A stretch of DNA of 64,000 bases from JBEVJK01 sp963791325 (GTDB lineage Bacteria > Pseudomonadota > Alphaproteobacteria > Rhizobiales > Rhizobiaceae): the NCBI GenBank assembly GCA_963791325.1, contig CAWBRU010000019.1:124001-188000 (forward strand), written 5' to 3'. The translations under genes were made by a program, and so were the position numbers. The notes below the pieces were generated by a model. The model saw nothing but the letters and a program-made list of their open reading frames with translations, was not told where the DNA came from and did not search any database. This document shows positions 18,087-27,495 of the stretch, one piece after another. Each line of letters starts with the position of its first letter. Within the stretch, counting starts at the first letter, position 1.

Positions 18087-18502
18087 CCCTGCGGACCCAA
18101 TTCCGCCAATTTTTTTAACAAGCGTCCCGAGGCAAGCGATCCCGCATCCGGCGAACTTTGCCCGTGGCGCTGGACGTCGGCCTGGCGACGCTGTCGCGCG
18201 GCGGGATTTTCGTGTTGTCGATCGATGGCCGGCATCCGCCGAAGCGGCTCCGCCTGAAGTCCGACGGCGATCTCGCGATTGTTGCCGGCACCAAGGCCTA
18301 TCGAACCGGATCGCGTCTCAGCGCCGGGCAAACTTGCACATTAGAAAAATCGCGGATTTCCGGGCTCCCGCTTGTCCGCCTACGCTGCGAATTCCAAAAG
18401 CCCGCTTTCAAACGTCTGCGCCGCCCGCTTGCGACGGAGGGGCTGCCAGAGCTCCCGGTTTTTCTAAACCCGCCTGCTGCCGCGCAGCCGCAGCGCCGCC
18501 AT
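18087..18502. other. Intergenic interval with a possible relic of an S24-type repressor
   Basis: No intact gene is supported in this interval. A plus-strand frame from 18,158 encodes RGGIFVLSIDGRHPPKRLRL followed by DGDLAIVAGTKAYRTG. This resembles the last strands of the LexA/phage-repressor peptidase S24 domain. The upstream HTH domain and catalytic serine are absent, so at most a decayed fragment remains. The similarity is by eye and weak. Confidence 0.25.
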
Positions 18503-18522
18503 CCACCATTCACCATTCACCG
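18503..18522. repeat. CCACCATTCACCATTCACCG tract
   Basis: This tract is a tandem of ATTCACC directly after the stop of the UPF0173 gene. It is the reverse complement of the repeat unit upstream of gatC (4,027-4,063). Confidence 0.55.
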
Positions 18523-19230
18523 TCAGAGCTCCACGCTCTCCCCGACTTTCGGCAGCTTGACGTCGATGCTGGAGCCCTCCAGCCCGGCGAGGAACTTGTC
18601 GGCGTTCTGGTCGAGGAAGGCGAAGGTGCCGAAATGGCAAGGGATGACCGTCTCGAAGTCGAAGAAGCGGCGGCAGGCGAGCGCCGCCACCGCGCCGCCC
18701 ATGGTGAAGCGGTCGCCGACCGGCACCAGCCCGATCTTGGGCTCGTGCAGCTCGTTGATCAGCGCCATGTCGGAGAAGATGTCGGTGTCGCCGAGATGGT
18801 AGAGCGTCTTGTCGCTCGGAAAGTGCAGCACGAGACCGAGCGGATTGCCGAGATAGACGTTGGTGCCATCGTCCTTCGACGCGGAGGAGGAATGAAGCGC
18901 CTGCACGAAGGTGGTGGTGAAACCGCCGCAATCCACTGTGCCGCCATGGTTGCCGGGGTTGATCTTCTGGTTGTCGACGCCCTGGCCGACCAGGTACATG
19001 CAGATTTCGAAATTGGCGACCAGCATGGCGCCGCTCTGCTTCAGGATGGCAGCCGCATCGCCGACATGGTCGCCATGGCCATGGGTCAGGAGCACATGGG
19101 TGATCCCCGCGGCGGCCTCTTCCCAGCCCTTGTTCCAAAGCGTGTTGCCGGTCAGGAACGGGTCGATCAGGATGTGCGCCTGCCCTGCATCAATGCGGAA
19201 TGCCGAATGACCGAACCAGGTGATCTTCAT
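18523..19230 (-). CDS. UPF0173 metal-dependent hydrolase (metallo-beta-lactamase fold)
   Basis: This 235-residue protein opens with [13 protein letters not shown] and has [13 protein letters not shown], the H-x-H-x-D-H metal motif of the metallo-beta-lactamase fold. Further ligands are the aspartate in [13 protein letters not shown] and the histidine in VIPCHFGTF. Family members are annotated as general metal-dependent hydrolases with no agreed substrate. It is divergent from ruvX, with 72 bases between the starts. Complete and normal in length. Confidence 0.93.
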   Translation of the reverse strand: MKITWFGHSAFRIDAGQAHILIDPFLTGNTLWNKGWEEAAAGITHVLLTHGHGDHVGDAAAILKQSGAMLVANFEICMYLVGQGVDNQKINPGNHGGTVDCGGFTTTFVQALHSSSASKDDGTNVYLGNPLGLVLHFPSDKTLYHLGDTDIFSDMALINELHEPKIGLVPVGDRFTMGGAVAALACRRFFDFETVIPCHFGTFAFLDQNADKFLAGLEGSSIDVKLPKVGESVEL

Positions 19231-19302
19231 CGGGGCGTGCCTCCTCGCTTTTCGACGCGCTGAAGGATAGAACGCCGGCCGGGCAAGTCAAAGGTGGACG
19301 CG

Positions 19303-19788
19303 ATGGCGGTGATCGACATCGAGGCGGTGCCGGGCCTGGTGACGGGGGGGCGGACACTCGCCGCGCTCGACCTCGGCGACAAGACGATCGGGATTGCCGT
19401 CGCCGATCTGGGCCTGAGCTTCGCCCATCCGCGTCCGGTCCTGCGCCGCGGCAAGTTCAGTCACGACGCGGCCAAGCTGCTCACCCTGTTCGAGGCCGAG
19501 GCGGTCGCCGCGGTGGTGATGGGGCTGCCGATCAACATGGACGGCAGCGAGGGCCCGCGCGCACAGGCCTCGCGCGCCTTCGTGCGCAACATGGGCCGGC
19601 TCGCCGCCCTGCCCTTCCTATTCTGGGACGAGCGGCTGTCGACGGTCGCGGCCGAGCGGGCGCTGCTGGCCATGGACGTGTCGCGGCAGAAGCGGGCCGC
19701 GCGGATCGATTCCGCCGCTGCCGCCTTCATCCTGCAGGGCGTGCTCGACCGGCTTCAGCTGCTGCGCAACGGCCGCCCCGCCGAGTGA
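19303..19788 (+). CDS. ruvX: Pre-16S rRNA nuclease / YqgF Holliday-junction resolvase-like protein
   Basis: This is a 161-residue RNase H-fold protein of the YqgF/RuvX family, linked to pre-16S rRNA 5' maturation. It contains [20 protein letters not shown] with the first catalytic aspartate, the glutamate-bearing [32 protein letters not shown] and a terminal [12 protein letters not shown]. The ATG at 19,303 is chosen over a GTG at 19,294 because AAAGG lies at suitable distance and the homologous N-terminus is MAVIDIEA. Its 3' end overlaps the convergent DUF6105 gene by 34 bases. Confidence 0.93.
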   Translation: MAVIDIEAVPGLVTGGRTLAALDLGDKTIGIAVADLGLSFAHPRPVLRRGKFSHDAAKLLTLFEAEAVAAVVMGLPINMDGSEGPRAQASRAFVRNMGRLAALPFLFWDERLSTVAAERALLAMDVSRQKRAARIDSAAAAFILQGVLDRLQLLRNGRPAE

Positions 19789-20066
19789 CGGCGGCGCCGT
19801 CTCACCAGCAGGCTGGAGAGGACGCGGCGGAACCGGAACGCGACCAGGGCGGCGGCGAGCAGCGCGTCGGTGAGACAGGCCTTGGCCAACAGCCCGGGCA
19901 GCGCGTCGGGATCGATGCCGAGCCAGCTGCCGTAGAGAGCGAACACCTCCGCATGAAGGGCTGGGCTGAAGAGCATCGAGCCCAGGCCGAGATCGTAGAG
20001 GGAGAGCCAGTACCAGCTCCAGAAGACGGCGAGCGGCGCCAGCCAGAGCGCGATCAGCGTGCGCAT
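19755..20066 (-). CDS. DUF6105 family small membrane protein
   Basis: This 103-residue protein starts at the ATG at 20,066. It has two hydrophobic helices (residues 3-25 and about 60-78) and the motif [17 protein letters not shown], followed by [21 protein letters not shown] recognise this pattern as DUF6105, a small Hyphomicrobiales family found beside ruvX/pyrB. The function is unknown. The C-terminus is Arg-rich and antisense to the end of ruvX. Confidence 0.7.
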   Translation of the reverse strand: MRTLIALWLAPLAVFWSWYWLSLYDLGLGSMLFSPALHAEVFALYGSWLGIDPDALPGLLAKACLTDALLAAALVAFRFRRVLSSLLVRRRRRHSAGRPLRSS

Positions 20067-20751
20067 GGCATGGCCGCTCCGGCAGCGGAGGCAAGCCTCC
20101 CGACGGCTGGGCACGCGACGCTTTGCCGGCCGATAGTCAAGGTTCGGAAATGGCTGCGCATCGGCTCCCCCAGTGCCGCGGCCACAATGGAGCCGGCCCG
20201 GGCGGCAGGCAATCGGGATGAACTTCTCGCCGCCGGTGGCTCGATGGCCACGCTATAGACGTCGACTGGTTCTGCGATGTTCTTGAGGCGTACCTGGCCA
20301 CGCGGCTCGAAGCGCAGCGCTACCTTGTGGCGGACGTGGCCGAGACCGTTTTAGAGACGCAGATGCCACCAACGTCCGCGATCTTCTGGAGTCTCGCGGC
20401 GATGTTAACCGCGTCACCGTATCGATCCTCGCCATCGATGATGACATCGCCGACGTGCAAGCCAACCCGCAGATCTATCCGTCGATCTGCGGACAAGCCG
20501 TCGTTGCGTTCAACCATCTCACGTTGTAGCAAAACCGCGCATTCGACGGCATCAACAACGCTGGCAAACTCGGCCAGGAGGCCGTCACCGGTCAGCTTGA
20601 AGGTGCGCCCGTGATGGGCCGCTATCTCGGGTTCGAATAAGTCCCTGCGGTGAGCTTGTAGACGTTCGAACGTGTCCACCTCATCGCGTTCCATGAGGCG
20701 GCTATAGCCGACCGCGTCAGCCGCGAGAATCGCGGATAGCCTACGTTCCAT
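20054..20751 (-). pseudogene. Class III adenylate/guanylate cyclase, frameshifted and truncated
   Basis: From the ATG at 20,751 (with GAGGGA just upstream) the frame encodes a cyclase catalytic domain. It shows MERRLSAILAADAVGYSRLM, the metal aspartate region, FKLTGDGLLAEFASVVDAV and GEDRYGDAVNIAARLQKIAD. A frameshift near 20,340-20,345 ends the frame, but the next frame continues with VRHKVALRFEPRGQVRLKN and IAEPVDVYSVA, the normal family continuation. After that the sequence ends in an unrelated tail instead of the TPR-type C-terminus usual in rhizobial cyclases of about 600 residues. The 3' truncation suggests real decay, whatever the cause of the frameshift. Confidence 0.8.
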
Positions 20752-20930
20752 TCCCTCGCCTTCAAGCCGGCCAAGGGTACTGCGCCGCTTCAATGATAGC
20801 CCCATTTTTGGGGACAAGAAAACCGAAAGTACCAGTTCCAGGAGGTGTGCGGGCTGCCGAAGGACGCGTTTTTACTGCGCCGCAGCCGGACAGCTAGCTG
20901 GAAGAAGGCTTTCGCGCCAGGTCGGAGCGT

Positions 20931-21233
20931 CTAATCCGCCGACTTGCTCGATTTGCTCTGGCCACTCTCGGCCGTTTCGCCCAATCGAATTACGCCTGCG
21001 ATGATCTTCCGTCGGAGGCTCCATTCGCAGCGGCCGACGATCGGCAAATAGTCGTCGTTGTCGATCCACAACAAAGCGCGCGCCTGAACGCGTAAGTCGG
21101 GCAGGCTGGCGGCATCGAGCTGGGCAATCTCATGAACGAGCGAGGCCGTCTTGTTTCGCGCTGCCTTGAAGGCATTGGCGTTGTAGTTTTTCTTGTGGGA
21201 GCCCTGGGCAATCTTGCGCTCGGCCGCCCACAA
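20931..21233 (-). CDS. Hypothetical protein, possibly a gene remnant
   Basis: This frame of 100 residues begins MWAAERKIAQGSHKKNYNAN and contains HEIAQLDAASLPDLRVQARA and LLWIDNDDYLPIVGRCEW. I do not recognise a family. It has no signal peptide or membrane segment. It lies between the decayed cyclase and aidB in a stretch that looks less constrained than its surroundings, and it may be the end of a larger lost gene. No strong ribosome binding site was seen. Confidence 0.35.
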   Translation of the reverse strand: MWAAERKIAQGSHKKNYNANAFKAARNKTASLVHEIAQLDAASLPDLRVQARALLWIDNDDYLPIVGRCEWSLRRKIIAGVIRLGETAESGQSKSSKSAD

Positions 21234-21294
21234 GAACGCTTCATTAAGGTTAACGGCACGCCCAGCCGCCCTGCCCGGGCGGCCCGGCGCGCGC

Positions 21295-22926
21295 TCAGCC
21301 CGCCTCGGGATAGAGCGTTTCCAGGATCAGGCGCGCATCGTGGCGGGCATCGAGCATGCCGTAGGTGCCCCGCCATTGGCCGCCCAGCCGGGTGTCGATG
21401 AAGGCGTCGGCAATGCGGCCGGCACCCAGCCGTTTGAGCTCGGCCGCGGCGGCGGCGAGCGCCAGCTGCTCGGTCAGGATGCGGGCCGAGCCCTCGTCGG
21501 ACGCGGCGACCTGGATTGCCGCCCTGAGCACCCCGACAGTCCCCGGCCCGGCTGCGCCGAGATCGCCCTCCAGCCCCGCCAGCACCTCGTCGAACAGTCC
21601 GCGCCCACGGGCCAGCACCCGCAGGACATCGAGGGCCATGACATTGCCGGAGCCTTCCCAGATCGCGTTGACGGGCGCCTCGCGGTAATAGCGGGCGACC
21701 GGCGCTTCCTCGACATAGCCGTTGCCGCCGAGGCACTCCATCGCCTCGTAGAGCAGCGCCGGCGCCGTCTTGCAGACCCAGTATTTGACCACCGGGGTCA
21801 TCACCCGGGCAAACGCCGCCTCGCTGCGGCTGCTCGCCGCCTCGTCGAAGGCGCGTGCCAGGCGCAGCGACAGCGCCCCGGCAGCGGCCACTTCGAGGGC
21901 CATGTCGGCCAACACCCGCTGCATCAGCGGCTGCGCAAACAGCGGCCGTCCGAACACCTGGCGATGGCGGGTATGGTGGACGGCTTCGGCCAGCCCGGCG
22001 CGCATCAGCGCCGACGAGGCCACAGCGCAATCGAGCCGCGTCAGCGTCACCATGTCCATGATCGTCTTGACACCGGCGCCGGCCTCGCCGACCAGCTCGC
22101 CCGCCGCACCGACGAATTCGACCTCGGCGGAGGCGTTGGAGCGGTTGCCGAGCTTGTCCTTGAGGCGCTGAAAGCGGAAGCCGTTGCCGCTGCCGTCGGC
22201 ATGGAGGCGCGGCACCAGGAAGCAGGACAGCCCTTCCCGCGCCTGGGCCAGCACCAGGAACGCATCCGACATCGGCGCGGACATGAACCATTTGTGCCCG
22301 GTGAGGCTGAAGCTTGCGCGCCCGTGGGCCGGCTCGGCCCGGGTGGTGTTGGCGCGAACGTCCGTGCCCCCCTGCTTTTCGGTCATGCCCATGCCGAGCG
22401 TCAGCCCCGATTTCAGTCCCGCCGGTTTCTGGGCCTGGTCGTATTTGCGGGTCGTCACCCGCGGAGCCCATTCGCCGAACAGGGCGGGGCTGGCCATCAG
22501 CGCCGCCAGCGAGGCGCTGGTCATGGTGAGCGGGCACAAATGCCCGCATTCGAGCTCGGCCGTAAGATAGAAGCGGACGGCGCGGGCCTGATGGCGCATG
22601 CCGGTCTCGGCCGCGCCGCTTTCCCACACGGAGCAATGCAGCCCGCTCGCGATCGAGCGGCGCATCAGCGCGTGATAGGCGGGGTGGAACTCGACCAGGT
22701 CGAGCCGCCGGCCCTGGCGATCATGCGTCCTGAGCTTCGGCGTCTCGGAATTGGCCAGCCGGGCAAGCTCCTGCGCCTCCGGGCTGAGAACGAAGCGGCC
22801 GAGCCCGTCGAGCTCGGCGCGCACCGGCTCGGAGAAGCGCTCGCTGAGCTGGACGAGCAGCGGGTCGCTGCGCCAGGCATTGCCGCCGGTCAACAGCGGC
22901 GGCTGGTTGGTCACCTCATGCGTCAC
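21295..22926 (-). CDS. aidB: AidB-like acyl-CoA dehydrogenase family protein
   Basis: This 543-residue flavoprotein belongs to the AidB group, which is linked to the alkylation (adaptive) response. AidB-specific features are the N-terminal NQPPLLTGGNAW, LARLANSETPKLRTHD and LVEFHPAYHALMRRSIASGL. The acyl-CoA dehydrogenase core has GMGMTEKQGGTDVRANTT, FSLTGHKWFMSAPMSDAFLV and AMECLGGNGYVEE. It starts at a GTG (22,926); the nearby ATG is in another frame. It is divergent from pyrB, with 163 bases between. The distinction from a catabolic dehydrogenase rests on these motifs. Confidence 0.88.
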   Translation of the reverse strand: MTHEVTNQPPLLTGGNAWRSDPLLVQLSERFSEPVRAELDGLGRFVLSPEAQELARLANSETPKLRTHDRQGRRLDLVEFHPAYHALMRRSIASGLHCSVWESGAAETGMRHQARAVRFYLTAELECGHLCPLTMTSASLAALMASPALFGEWAPRVTTRKYDQAQKPAGLKSGLTLGMGMTEKQGGTDVRANTTRAEPAHGRASFSLTGHKWFMSAPMSDAFLVLAQAREGLSCFLVPRLHADGSGNGFRFQRLKDKLGNRSNASAEVEFVGAAGELVGEAGAGVKTIMDMVTLTRLDCAVASSALMRAGLAEAVHHTRHRQVFGRPLFAQPLMQRVLADMALEVAAAGALSLRLARAFDEAASSRSEAAFARVMTPVVKYWVCKTAPALLYEAMECLGGNGYVEEAPVARYYREAPVNAIWEGSGNVMALDVLRVLARGRGLFDEVLAGLEGDLGAAGPGTVGVLRAAIQVAASDEGSARILTEQLALAAAAAELKRLGAGRIADAFIDTRLGGQWRGTYGMLDARHDARLILETLYPEAG

Positions 22927-23089
22927 CCGCGGCTCCTCGTCCCTCGGTTGGTGCGCGTGGCGCGCCGCGCGGCGTGCTTGCAGCCTTTATAGCCAAGCCG
23001 GGGACGACAGGCGACGAGGATTTTGCTCCCAGCTGCTCCGGCGAGCCGCTTGCCCGCCGCCGACCGGCGGCCTATAGCAGCGGCCTGAG

Positions 23090-24052
23090 ATGACCGACCA
23101 AGCGTCTTTCCCGCTCTTTGCCCACCGCCATCTGCTCGGCATGGCCGATCTTTCCCCGGACGACATCACTTTGTTGCTCGACCGGGCCGATGCCGCCGTC
23201 AAGATCTCCCGCCAGCCGGAGAAGAAATCGGCGTCGCTGCGCGGCCGCACCCAGATCAACCTCTTCTACGAAGCCTCGACGCGGACCCAGTCCTCGTTCG
23301 AGCTGGCCGGCAAGCGGCTCGGCGCCGACGTGATGAACATGGCGGTGGCCAGCTCGTCGGTGAAAAAAGGCGAGACACTGATCGATACCGCGATGACGCT
23401 CAACGCGATGCGGCCCGACATCCTGATCATCCGCCACCAGTCGGCCGGGGCCGCGGCGCTGCTGGCCCAGAAGGTCGGCTGTGCCGTGGTCAATGCCGGC
23501 GACGGCGCCCATGAGCATCCCACCCAGGCGCTGCTCGACGCGCTTACCATCCGCCGCGCCAAGGGTCCGCTATGGCGGCTGATCGTGACGATCTGCGGCG
23601 ACATCCTGCATTCGCGCGTCGCCCGCTCCAACATCATCCTGCTCAACGCGCTCGGCGCCCAGGTTCGGGTCGTGGCCCCGGCAACGCTGTTGCCGGCGGG
23701 CATCGAAAGGATGGGGGTGATCGTGGCGCCGTCGATGGCCGTTGGGCTTGCCGACGCCGACATCGTCATGATGCTGCGGCTCCAGCGCGAGCGCATGGCC
23801 GGCGCCTTCGTCCCCTCGGTGCGCGAATATTTCCGCTATTACGGCCTCGATGCCGACAAGCTCAAAGCCGCCAAGCCCGACGCGCTGGTCATGCATCCCG
23901 GGCCGATGAACCGCGGCGTCGAGATCGCTTCCGCCATTGCCGACGGGCCGCAAAGCGCCATCCAGGAGCAGGTCGAGATGGGGGTGGCGGTGCGGATGGC
24001 GGTGATGGAGGCGCTGCTGGATCCGCGCCGCAACCGGGCCGAAGCACGATGA
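23090..24052 (+). CDS. pyrB: Aspartate carbamoyltransferase catalytic subunit
   Basis: PyrB joins carbamoyl phosphate and aspartate in the second step of pyrimidine synthesis. The 320-residue product has the carbamoyl-phosphate motif [20 protein letters not shown] and the loop [20 protein letters not shown], plus [13 protein letters not shown] near the end. Length and motifs are normal. Its stop overlaps the start of pyrC by four bases (ATGA), so the two are translated together. No pyrI gene follows. The neighbour is a dihydroorotase homologue lacking metal ligands, as in ATCases with a structural PyrC' partner. Confidence 0.96.
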   Translation: MTDQASFPLFAHRHLLGMADLSPDDITLLLDRADAAVKISRQPEKKSASLRGRTQINLFYEASTRTQSSFELAGKRLGADVMNMAVASSSVKKGETLIDTAMTLNAMRPDILIIRHQSAGAAALLAQKVGCAVVNAGDGAHEHPTQALLDALTIRRAKGPLWRLIVTICGDILHSRVARSNIILLNALGAQVRVVAPATLLPAGIERMGVIVAPSMAVGLADADIVMMLRLQRERMAGAFVPSVREYFRYYGLDADKLKAAKPDALVMHPGPMNRGVEIASAIADGPQSAIQEQVEMGVAVRMAVMEALLDPRRNRAEAR

Positions 24053-25335
24053 GCACCCTCGTCTTCGAACGGGCCCGCATCGTCGACCCGTCGCGCAGCC
24101 TGGATGCGGTGGGCACCGCGATCGTCAAGGACGGGCTGATCGCCGCCGCCGGTCCGGAGGCGCTCAATCAGGGCCGGCCGGCCGGCGCCGAGGTCATCGA
24201 TTGCGCCGGCAAGGCCCTGCTGCCGGGGCTGGTCGACATGCGCGTGTTCATCGGCGAGCCCGGTGCGGAACACCGCGAGACGATCGCATCGGCCAGCGCG
24301 GCCGCCGCCGCCGGCGGAGTCACCTCGCTGCTGATGATGCCCGACACCGAGCCGGCGATCGACGACGTGGCGCTGGTCGAGTTCGTCATGCGCACCGCCC
24401 GCGAGACCGCCGCAGTCAACGTGCTGCCCGCCGCGGCCATCACCAAGCGGCTCGCCGGCCAGGAGATGACCGAGTTCGGGCTGCTGCGCGAGGCCGGCGC
24501 AGTGGCCCACACCGACGGCCGGCGCACGATCGCCAGCGCCCTGGTGATGCGCCGGGCGCTGACCTATGCGCGCGACTTCGACGCCCTGATCGCGCACGAG
24601 ACCGAGGACGCAGCCCTCGCTGCCGACGGCGTCATGAACGAGGGGCTCTACGCCAGCTGGCTCGGCCTGCCCGGCATTCCGCTCGAGGCGGAGGCCATCC
24701 CGCTGGAGCGCGACCTGCTGCTCGCCCGGCTGACCGGCGCGCGCTACCACGCCGCCAAGATCTCGGCCGCGGTGTCGGCCGCGGCGATCGCCCGCGCCAA
24801 GGCCGATGGCGCAGCGGTCACTGCCGGCGTGTCGATCAACAATCTGGCGCTCAACGAGAACGACGTCGGCGAGTACCGCACCTTCTTCCGCCTCGCGCCG
24901 CCGCTGCGCGCCGAAGACGACCGGCTGGCGATGATCGAGGCGTTGCGCAACGGCACCATCGACGTCATCGTGTCCTCGCACGACCCGCAGGATGTCGACA
25001 CCAAGCGTCTGCCGTTTGCCGATGCCGCAGCCGGGGCGATCGGTCTGGAGACGCTGCTGTCGGTGGCGCTCCGGCTGCATCACAATGGCGACGTGCCGCT
25101 GCTGCGCCTGGTCGAGGCGCTGTCGACCGCTCCTGCCAAGCTGCTCGGCCTGCGGGCCGGCACGCTGCGGCCCGGGCTTCCGGCCGACCTCGTTCTGGTC
25201 GACCTCGACCAGCCGTGGATCGTCGAGGAGACGTCGATCCGGTCGCGCTCGAAGAACACCTGCTTCGAGGGGGCCAAGCTGCAAGGCAAGGTCTTGCAAA
25301 CACTGGTTGCAGGACGCACAGTGTTTTCCACGTAG
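24049..25335 (+). CDS. pyrC: Dihydroorotase-like protein (PyrC'), probably non-catalytic
   Basis: This is a 428-residue amidohydrolase-fold protein aligned over its length with class I dihydroorotases. The HxH metal motif is replaced: the usual D-x-H-V-H-L-R-E-P-G reads [13 protein letters not shown]. The late aspartate motif (T-D-H-A-P-H) reads [11 protein letters not shown]. Two metal sites are therefore missing, and catalysis of dihydroorotate formation is unlikely. Such homologues next to pyrB serve as structural partners of the ATCase in Pseudomonas, and the same variant is common in rhizobia. A second, active dihydroorotase would be expected elsewhere in the genome. It overlaps pyrB by four bases. 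Confidence 0.9.
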   Translation: MSTLVFERARIVDPSRSLDAVGTAIVKDGLIAAAGPEALNQGRPAGAEVIDCAGKALLPGLVDMRVFIGEPGAEHRETIASASAAAAAGGVTSLLMMPDTEPAIDDVALVEFVMRTARETAAVNVLPAAAITKRLAGQEMTEFGLLREAGAVAHTDGRRTIASALVMRRALTYARDFDALIAHETEDAALAADGVMNEGLYASWLGLPGIPLEAEAIPLERDLLLARLTGARYHAAKISAAVSAAAIARAKADGAAVTAGVSINNLALNENDVGEYRTFFRLAPPLRAEDDRLAMIEALRNGTIDVIVSSHDPQDVDTKRLPFADAAAGAIGLETLLSVALRLHHNGDVPLLRLVEALSTAPAKLLGLRAGTLRPGLPADLVLVDLDQPWIVEETSIRSRSKNTCFEGAKLQGKVLQTLVAGRTVFST

Positions 25336-25347
25336 ACGGGGGGCGCG

Positions 25348-25932
25348 ATGATCTACGTCCTGGCCGGCCTGTTCGGCTATCTGCTCGGCTCGATCCCGTT
25401 CGGCCTGGTCATCACCCGTGCCGCCGGGCTGGGCGATGTCCGCAAGATCGGGTCGGGCAATATCGGGGCCACCAACGTGCTGCGCACCGGCCGGCGCGGC
25501 CTGGCGGCGCTCACCCTTGTGCTCGATGCGCTCAAGGGCACGGCCGCCGTGCTGATCGCCGGCCGCTTCGGCGGCGAAGTCGGCGCCGTCCTCGCCGGCC
25601 TTTGCGCATTTCTCGGCCACCTCTACCCGGTCTGGCTGGGGTTCAAGGGCGGCAAGGGCGTGGCCACCTATCTCGGCGTGCTCGCGGCGCTGAAATGGCC
25701 CGTGGCGCTGGTTTTCGCCGCGGTCTGGATCGCGGTGGCCGCGTTGCTGCGCTACTCCTCGCTCGCCGCCATCCTGGGGGCGGTCGCGGTGCCGATCGCG
25801 CTTTTTGCCATCGGCTATCAGGATTTCGCTGCCGTCTTCGGCCTGATGAGCGTCTTGGTGCTCTACAAGCACCGCGCCAACATCGCCCGCCTGCGCGCCG
25901 GCACCGAATTGCGGATCGGCGCCAAGGGATGA
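25348..25932 (+). CDS. plsY: Glycerol-3-phosphate acyltransferase PlsY
   Basis: PlsY transfers an acyl group from acyl-phosphate to glycerol-3-phosphate, the first step of phospholipid synthesis. The 194-residue membrane protein has all three family motifs: [26 protein letters not shown] and [19 protein letters not shown]. About six hydrophobic segments are present. It starts 12 bases after pyrC and overlaps dprA by four bases, so it belongs to the pyrB-pyrC'-plsY-dprA transcription unit. Confidence 0.95.
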   Translation: MIYVLAGLFGYLLGSIPFGLVITRAAGLGDVRKIGSGNIGATNVLRTGRRGLAALTLVLDALKGTAAVLIAGRFGGEVGAVLAGLCAFLGHLYPVWLGFKGGKGVATYLGVLAALKWPVALVFAAVWIAVAALLRYSSLAAILGAVAVPIALFAIGYQDFAAVFGLMSVLVLYKHRANIARLRAGTELRIGAKG

Positions 25933-27071
25933 GCCGCGAGCCGGCCGCCGGAGGTCCTCGGCTGAGCGACCGCCAGCGGCTTCACTGGTTGAGGCTGATC
26001 CGCGCCGACAATGTCGGTCCCGCCACCTTCCGCGATCTGATCAACCGGTACGGCTCGGCCGAGTCGGCGCTCGACATGCTGCCCGGCCTGATGGCGGCGG
26101 GCGGCGCGCAGCTCCCGATGCACATCCCCGACGTCGCCGCTGCGGAAGCGGAGCTTCAAACGGCAACGGCCTTCGGCGCCCGCTTCGTGGCGATCGGCGA
26201 GCCCGATTACCCGCCGGTGCTGAGGCGTATGGAGCATCCGCCCCCGCTGATCGCGATCAAGGGCGATGCGGCGGTGTTTTACCTGCCGGAGGTGGCGATC
26301 GTCGGCGCCCGCAACGCCTCGCTGGCCGGCATCCGCATGGCCCGCCTGCTGGCGAGCGAGCTCGGCCGCGCCGGCTATGCGGTGGTTTCCGGACTGGCGC
26401 GCGGCATCGATACCGCCGCCCACCAGGGCGCTCTGGAAACCGGCACCGTCGCAGTGTTCGCAGGCGGCCTCGACCGTCCTTACCCAAGCGACAACGCCGC
26501 GCTTGCCGACGCGATCGCCACTTCGGGCGGCGCGCTGATCTCCGAGATGCCGTTCGGCTGGGAGCCGCGCGCCAAGGATTTTCCGCGCCGCAACCGGATC
26601 GTCGCCGGAGCCGCCTTCGGGCTGGTGGTGGTCGAAGCGGCGCAGCGCTCCGGCTCGCTGATCAGCGCCCGGATGGCCGCCGAGATGGGCCGGGTGGTGT
26701 TTGCGGTGCCCGGCTCGCCGCTCGATCCGCGCGCCGCCGGCAGCAACGCGCTGATCAAGGACGGCGCCATCCTCGTCACCGAAGCCCGCGACGTAATCGA
26801 CCAGCTGGCGCCGCTGCTCGGCCACCCCTTGCCGCCGGCCGAATCCCTGGAAGAGCCGCCGGACCTCTCCGCCACGCCGCCGCCGCAAGACGCCGAGCGC
26901 GCCGCGGTGGTCGAGGCGCTCGGCCCGACCCCGGTCGCCATCGACGAGATCATCCGCCACACCGGTCTGCACCCGGCGCAGGTCATGCTGGTGCTGCTCG
27001 AGCTAGACCTCGCCGGGCGGCTTGAACGGCACCCCGGCGCTGCCGTCTCCCTGGTCATCGTCGATCCGTAG
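25929..27071 (+). CDS. dprA: DNA-processing protein DprA
   Basis: DprA binds incoming single-stranded DNA during natural transformation and loads RecA. The product is 380 residues. The N-terminal SAM-like region has [20 protein letters not shown]. The Rossmann core carries [50 protein letters not shown] and [22 protein letters not shown]-terminal winged-helix (Z-DNA-like) domain spans about residues 325-370. Its start overlaps the plsY stop (ATGA). Confidence 0.94.
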   Translation: MSREPAAGGPRLSDRQRLHWLRLIRADNVGPATFRDLINRYGSAESALDMLPGLMAAGGAQLPMHIPDVAAAEAELQTATAFGARFVAIGEPDYPPVLRRMEHPPPLIAIKGDAAVFYLPEVAIVGARNASLAGIRMARLLASELGRAGYAVVSGLARGIDTAAHQGALETGTVAVFAGGLDRPYPSDNAALADAIATSGGALISEMPFGWEPRAKDFPRRNRIVAGAAFGLVVVEAAQRSGSLISARMAAEMGRVVFAVPGSPLDPRAAGSNALIKDGAILVTEARDVIDQLAPLLGHPLPPAESLEEPPDLSATPPPQDAERAAVVEALGPTPVAIDEIIRHTGLHPAQVMLVLLELDLAGRLERHPGAAVSLVIVDP

Positions 27072-27236
27072 CGGCCGCCGCCCGGCAAGCATCTCGCTCG
27101 CCTCGATGAACGCCATCTCGATCAGATAGGCGAGCATCGCATAGCGCCGGATCTCGGCCAAATCGCGCAGTTCGAGCAGCATCTGGCGCAAATAGTCGAG
27201 ATCAGGCGGCATCGGCTGCCGAGGTACATCAGACAT
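27003..27236 (-). CDS. Small conserved protein overlapping the 3' end of dprA
   Basis: This is a 77-residue protein starting MSDVPRQPMPPDLDYLRQML. It continues with ELRDLAEIRRYAMLAYLIEM, an amphipathic helical pattern I associate with a small rhizobial family of unknown function. Its last 69 bases are antisense to the end of dprA. The overlap means the two genes end convergently. No signal peptide or metal motif is seen. The family recollection is tentative. Confidence 0.55.
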   Translation of the reverse strand: MSDVPRQPMPPDLDYLRQMLLELRDLAEIRRYAMLAYLIEMAFIEASEMLAGRRPLRIDDDQGDGSAGVPFKPPGEV

Positions 27237-27495
27237 TGCGCCGGGCGCTCCCAATGGCCGCTCAGATGGAAGGCAGTTTTAGAGAAATCGGTCTCAACTC
27301 AAGGTTAGGTGCATGCTAGCGATATTAACCTTTAGTTGCAATACGCGGAGACCGCTCGGATGAGTTGCCGCCGCAGGCCGCCGGCACCGAATTGGGCCCG
27401 TCCTCTTGACCGGGGCGATTTCCACAGCCATGTCACGGGCGGATCGAAACCGCGGCGGAGCTTTCCGTGAGCGGCCTCTAAGCAAACGAGAACCC

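Noticed and set aside
21193..22992. A 599-codon plus-strand frame
   Set aside because: It is antisense to aidB and has the low-complexity composition of a GC-rich shadow frame.
23839..25872. A 677-codon minus-strand frame across pyrC and plsY
   Set aside because: Both plus-strand genes have full family motifs; this frame has none.
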